Assembly (NCBI RefSeq): GCF_030408595.1 | Contig: NZ_CP047080.1 | Location: forward strand, 423,831-487,830 | Origin: Corynebacterium canis | Lineage (GTDB): Bacteria > Actinomycetota > Actinomycetes > Mycobacteriales > Mycobacteriaceae | Direction: 5' to 3' | DNA: 64,000 bases | Shown here: positions 61,689-64,000 of the stretch, one piece after another | How positions within the stretch are numbered: the first letter of the stretch is position 1 | How the letters are laid out: each line of letters opens with the position of its first letter | Made by a program: the position numbers and the translations under genes | The notes under the pieces: generated by a model | The model's input: only the letters and a program-made list of their open reading frames with translations | Database searches by the model: none | Told to the model about the DNA's origin: nothing

Positions 61689-62525
61689 TCAGTAGCAGTC
61701 CCAGTAATAGGCCACCTCGCTGAAGTCCCACCGCTCAAGGTCTTCGGGGCGGATAAAAAAGGTGGCAAACCCGCAATCGCCCCATTGGATGCGGGGCTTA
61801 TTGCGCGGCCCGTGATTCGAACGGATCTGCAGCAGGGGCCGGTGGCTATGGCAGAAGCCTACGGGATCTCGCTGCGCAAACGCGGCCCAACCGCCACCAA
61901 AAACGGCGGGTGGGCCGATGTGGGGCAGTTCAGACGTGGCGTCGATAAGCCCGTTGCTGACGCTGGGGTCGGACCACACCATGTTTACAAAGGTGCTGTC
62001 GTGCCGGCTGGGGTATTGGTCGAAAGGCTTGGCGGACAGCTCGAAAAAGCCGTTTTCAATCGTGTTGGTTTGGGTTTTAATCCCGCCCAGCAGCTGGCCG
62101 TTTAAGTATTCCTTGACGGGGATATAACGGACGCAGGAGTTGTGCGGGTTCGCGTAATTGTGCGTATCAAAGTCTGCGTTGTCGATGCCGAAGTAGCCGT
62201 GATCGCCGATAAAAAACTGCAGCAGGCCCTCGGAGCGGAAACCCTCCAGCGGCGGCATATCCGCCAAATTTATCTGGGCCACAAAGAGCATGCGCCGCCC
62301 GAGCCGGTCGCGCGGCCAGGGGTGTTCCTTGGTAATAAAGGCGGCGCCGCCGAGGCGGGACCCCGTCGGGTTGGCCACGATTCGCTTGGGTATGTGGTTT
62401 TCATTTTGCACGGTCATGCCGTGGGGAAATAGCGCCGCCACGCGCCGCGCGTGGGATTGCAGGTAGGGCCGGTAGGGCTCGAGGTTTGCCGGTAGTTTCA
62501 CCTGGAATGCTTCATCAGTGCTCAT
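61689..62525 (-). CDS. DUF1963 (YwqG-like) protein B
   Basis: 278 residues from ATG 62525 (GTG 62534 possible). Same landmarks as protein [18 protein letters not shown] near 55, [12 protein letters not shown] near 81, [13 protein letters not shown] near 101, [13 protein letters not shown] near 210, [18 protein letters not shown] and YYWDCY at the end. The two genes are a tandem duplication, now well diverged. GLIDAT near 193 is encoded by the over-represented 13-mer (61938-61950). Confidence 0.8.
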   Translation of the reverse strand: MSTDEAFQVKLPANLEPYRPYLQSHARRVAALFPHGMTVQNENHIPKRIVANPTGSRLGGAAFITKEHPWPRDRLGRRMLFVAQINLADMPPLEGFRSEGLLQFFIGDHGYFGIDNADFDTHNYANPHNSCVRYIPVKEYLNGQLLGGIKTQTNTIENGFFELSAKPFDQYPSRHDSTFVNMVWSDPSVSNGLIDATSELPHIGPPAVFGGGWAAFAQRDPVGFCHSHRPLLQIRSNHGPRNKPRIQWGDCGFATFFIRPEDLERWDFSEVAYYWDCY

Positions 62526-62613
62526 GGTGCCCACGGTACTGCGATTGCGCGGTGGGCATGCCGGGATTCACCCCCGCTACCGTCCGCACCCTGCGAGGAT
62601 CCTTAAGCGCGCC

Positions 62614-62646
62614 TTGAAGGCTGGCACTCGCAAGGGTAGAGTGCCA
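62614..62646 (+). promoter_or_regulatory. CIRCE operator and groES promoter
   Basis: TGGCACTC-N9-GAGTGCCA (62622-62646) is a perfect CIRCE dyad, the HrcA repressor site. It overlaps a promoter with -35 TTGAAG (62614-62619) and -10 TAGAGT (62637-62642) 17 bases apart. It implies heat-shock control of groES-groEL by HrcA. Confidence 0.93.
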
Positions 62647-62748
62647 ATAGGTTGTTTGACACACACAGTTGTTCACCCGCGACGACGGCTGTGCTGGGAA
62701 GTTGCAACCGGCACGTATTCAACTGCTTTCACAATGGAGGAATTCATC

Positions 62749-64000
<1,252 letters not shown>

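Noticed and set aside
3454-61950. Reading the 13-mer as FtsK-orienting (KOPS) or Chi-type sequence
   Set aside because: Those are strand-biased along a replication arm. Here orientation is balanced (6 plus, 5 minus), so I do not assign that role.

Overview
The window is a high-GC actinobacterial chromosome segment, almost certainly a Corynebacterium (Mycobacteriales). Evidence: the gene order secY-adk-map / infA-rpsM-rpsK-rpsD-rpoA-rplQ-truA / ESX-4 / rplM-rpsI / glmM / glmS / nnr-alr-tsaE / tsaB-rimI-tsaD / groES-groEL, frequent GTG and TTG starts, a complete ESX-4 type VII secretion locus, an LANTG surface protein, and short -10-to-ATG distances suggesting leaderless mRNAs. The species cannot be named from sequence alone.

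Layout. 1-8,900: end of secY, adk, map, a secreted L,D-transpeptidase, an unknown membrane-anchored protein, then the ribosomal/RNA polymerase operon and truA. 8,995-21,183: a large membrane protein, then ESX-4 (eccB, convergent with mycP and eccD; divergent eccC, an Rv3446c-type protein and two WXG100 proteins), in the same arrangement as mycobacterial ESX-4. 21,559-22,538: rplM-rpsI. 22,600-37,640 is the accessory region. It holds dispersed hairpin repeats, a Pel-like exopolysaccharide locus (pelG, pelF, a putative glycoside hydrolase) whose pelG is split by a 1,711-bp insertion sequence, an AT3-SGNH acyltransferase, a sortase-anchored adhesin-like protein, and an identical second IS copy in the opposite orientation. 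37,912-48,438: glmM, three small unknown genes, an alpha/beta-hydrolase lacking its nucleophile, glmS, an NrtR-like regulator, DUF proteins, a degenerate NnrE/NnrD paralogue and a MerR regulator. 49,199-54,006: an ABC exporter cluster (one ATPase, two permeases, a second MerR). 54,142-64,000: nnr, a tiny antiparallel membrane protein, alr, tsaE, a cutinase-like protein, tsaB-rimI-tsaD, two DUF1963 paralogues, and CIRCE-groES-groEL (cut by the window end).

How the parts work together. Core genes serve translation, secretion and cell-wall precursor supply (glmM and glmS for UDP-GlcNAc, alr for D-Ala). The ABC cluster and the MerR gene at 47,662 are tied together by three nearly identical MerR-type promoters: 19-bp spacer, conserved dyad, and a -10 box exactly 6 nt before the ATG. 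Two families of structured intergenic repeats and a strikingly over-represented 13-mer (GGCGTCGATAAGC, 11 exact copies found by eye) overlie the gene content. No rRNA, tRNA or CRISPR array was recognised.
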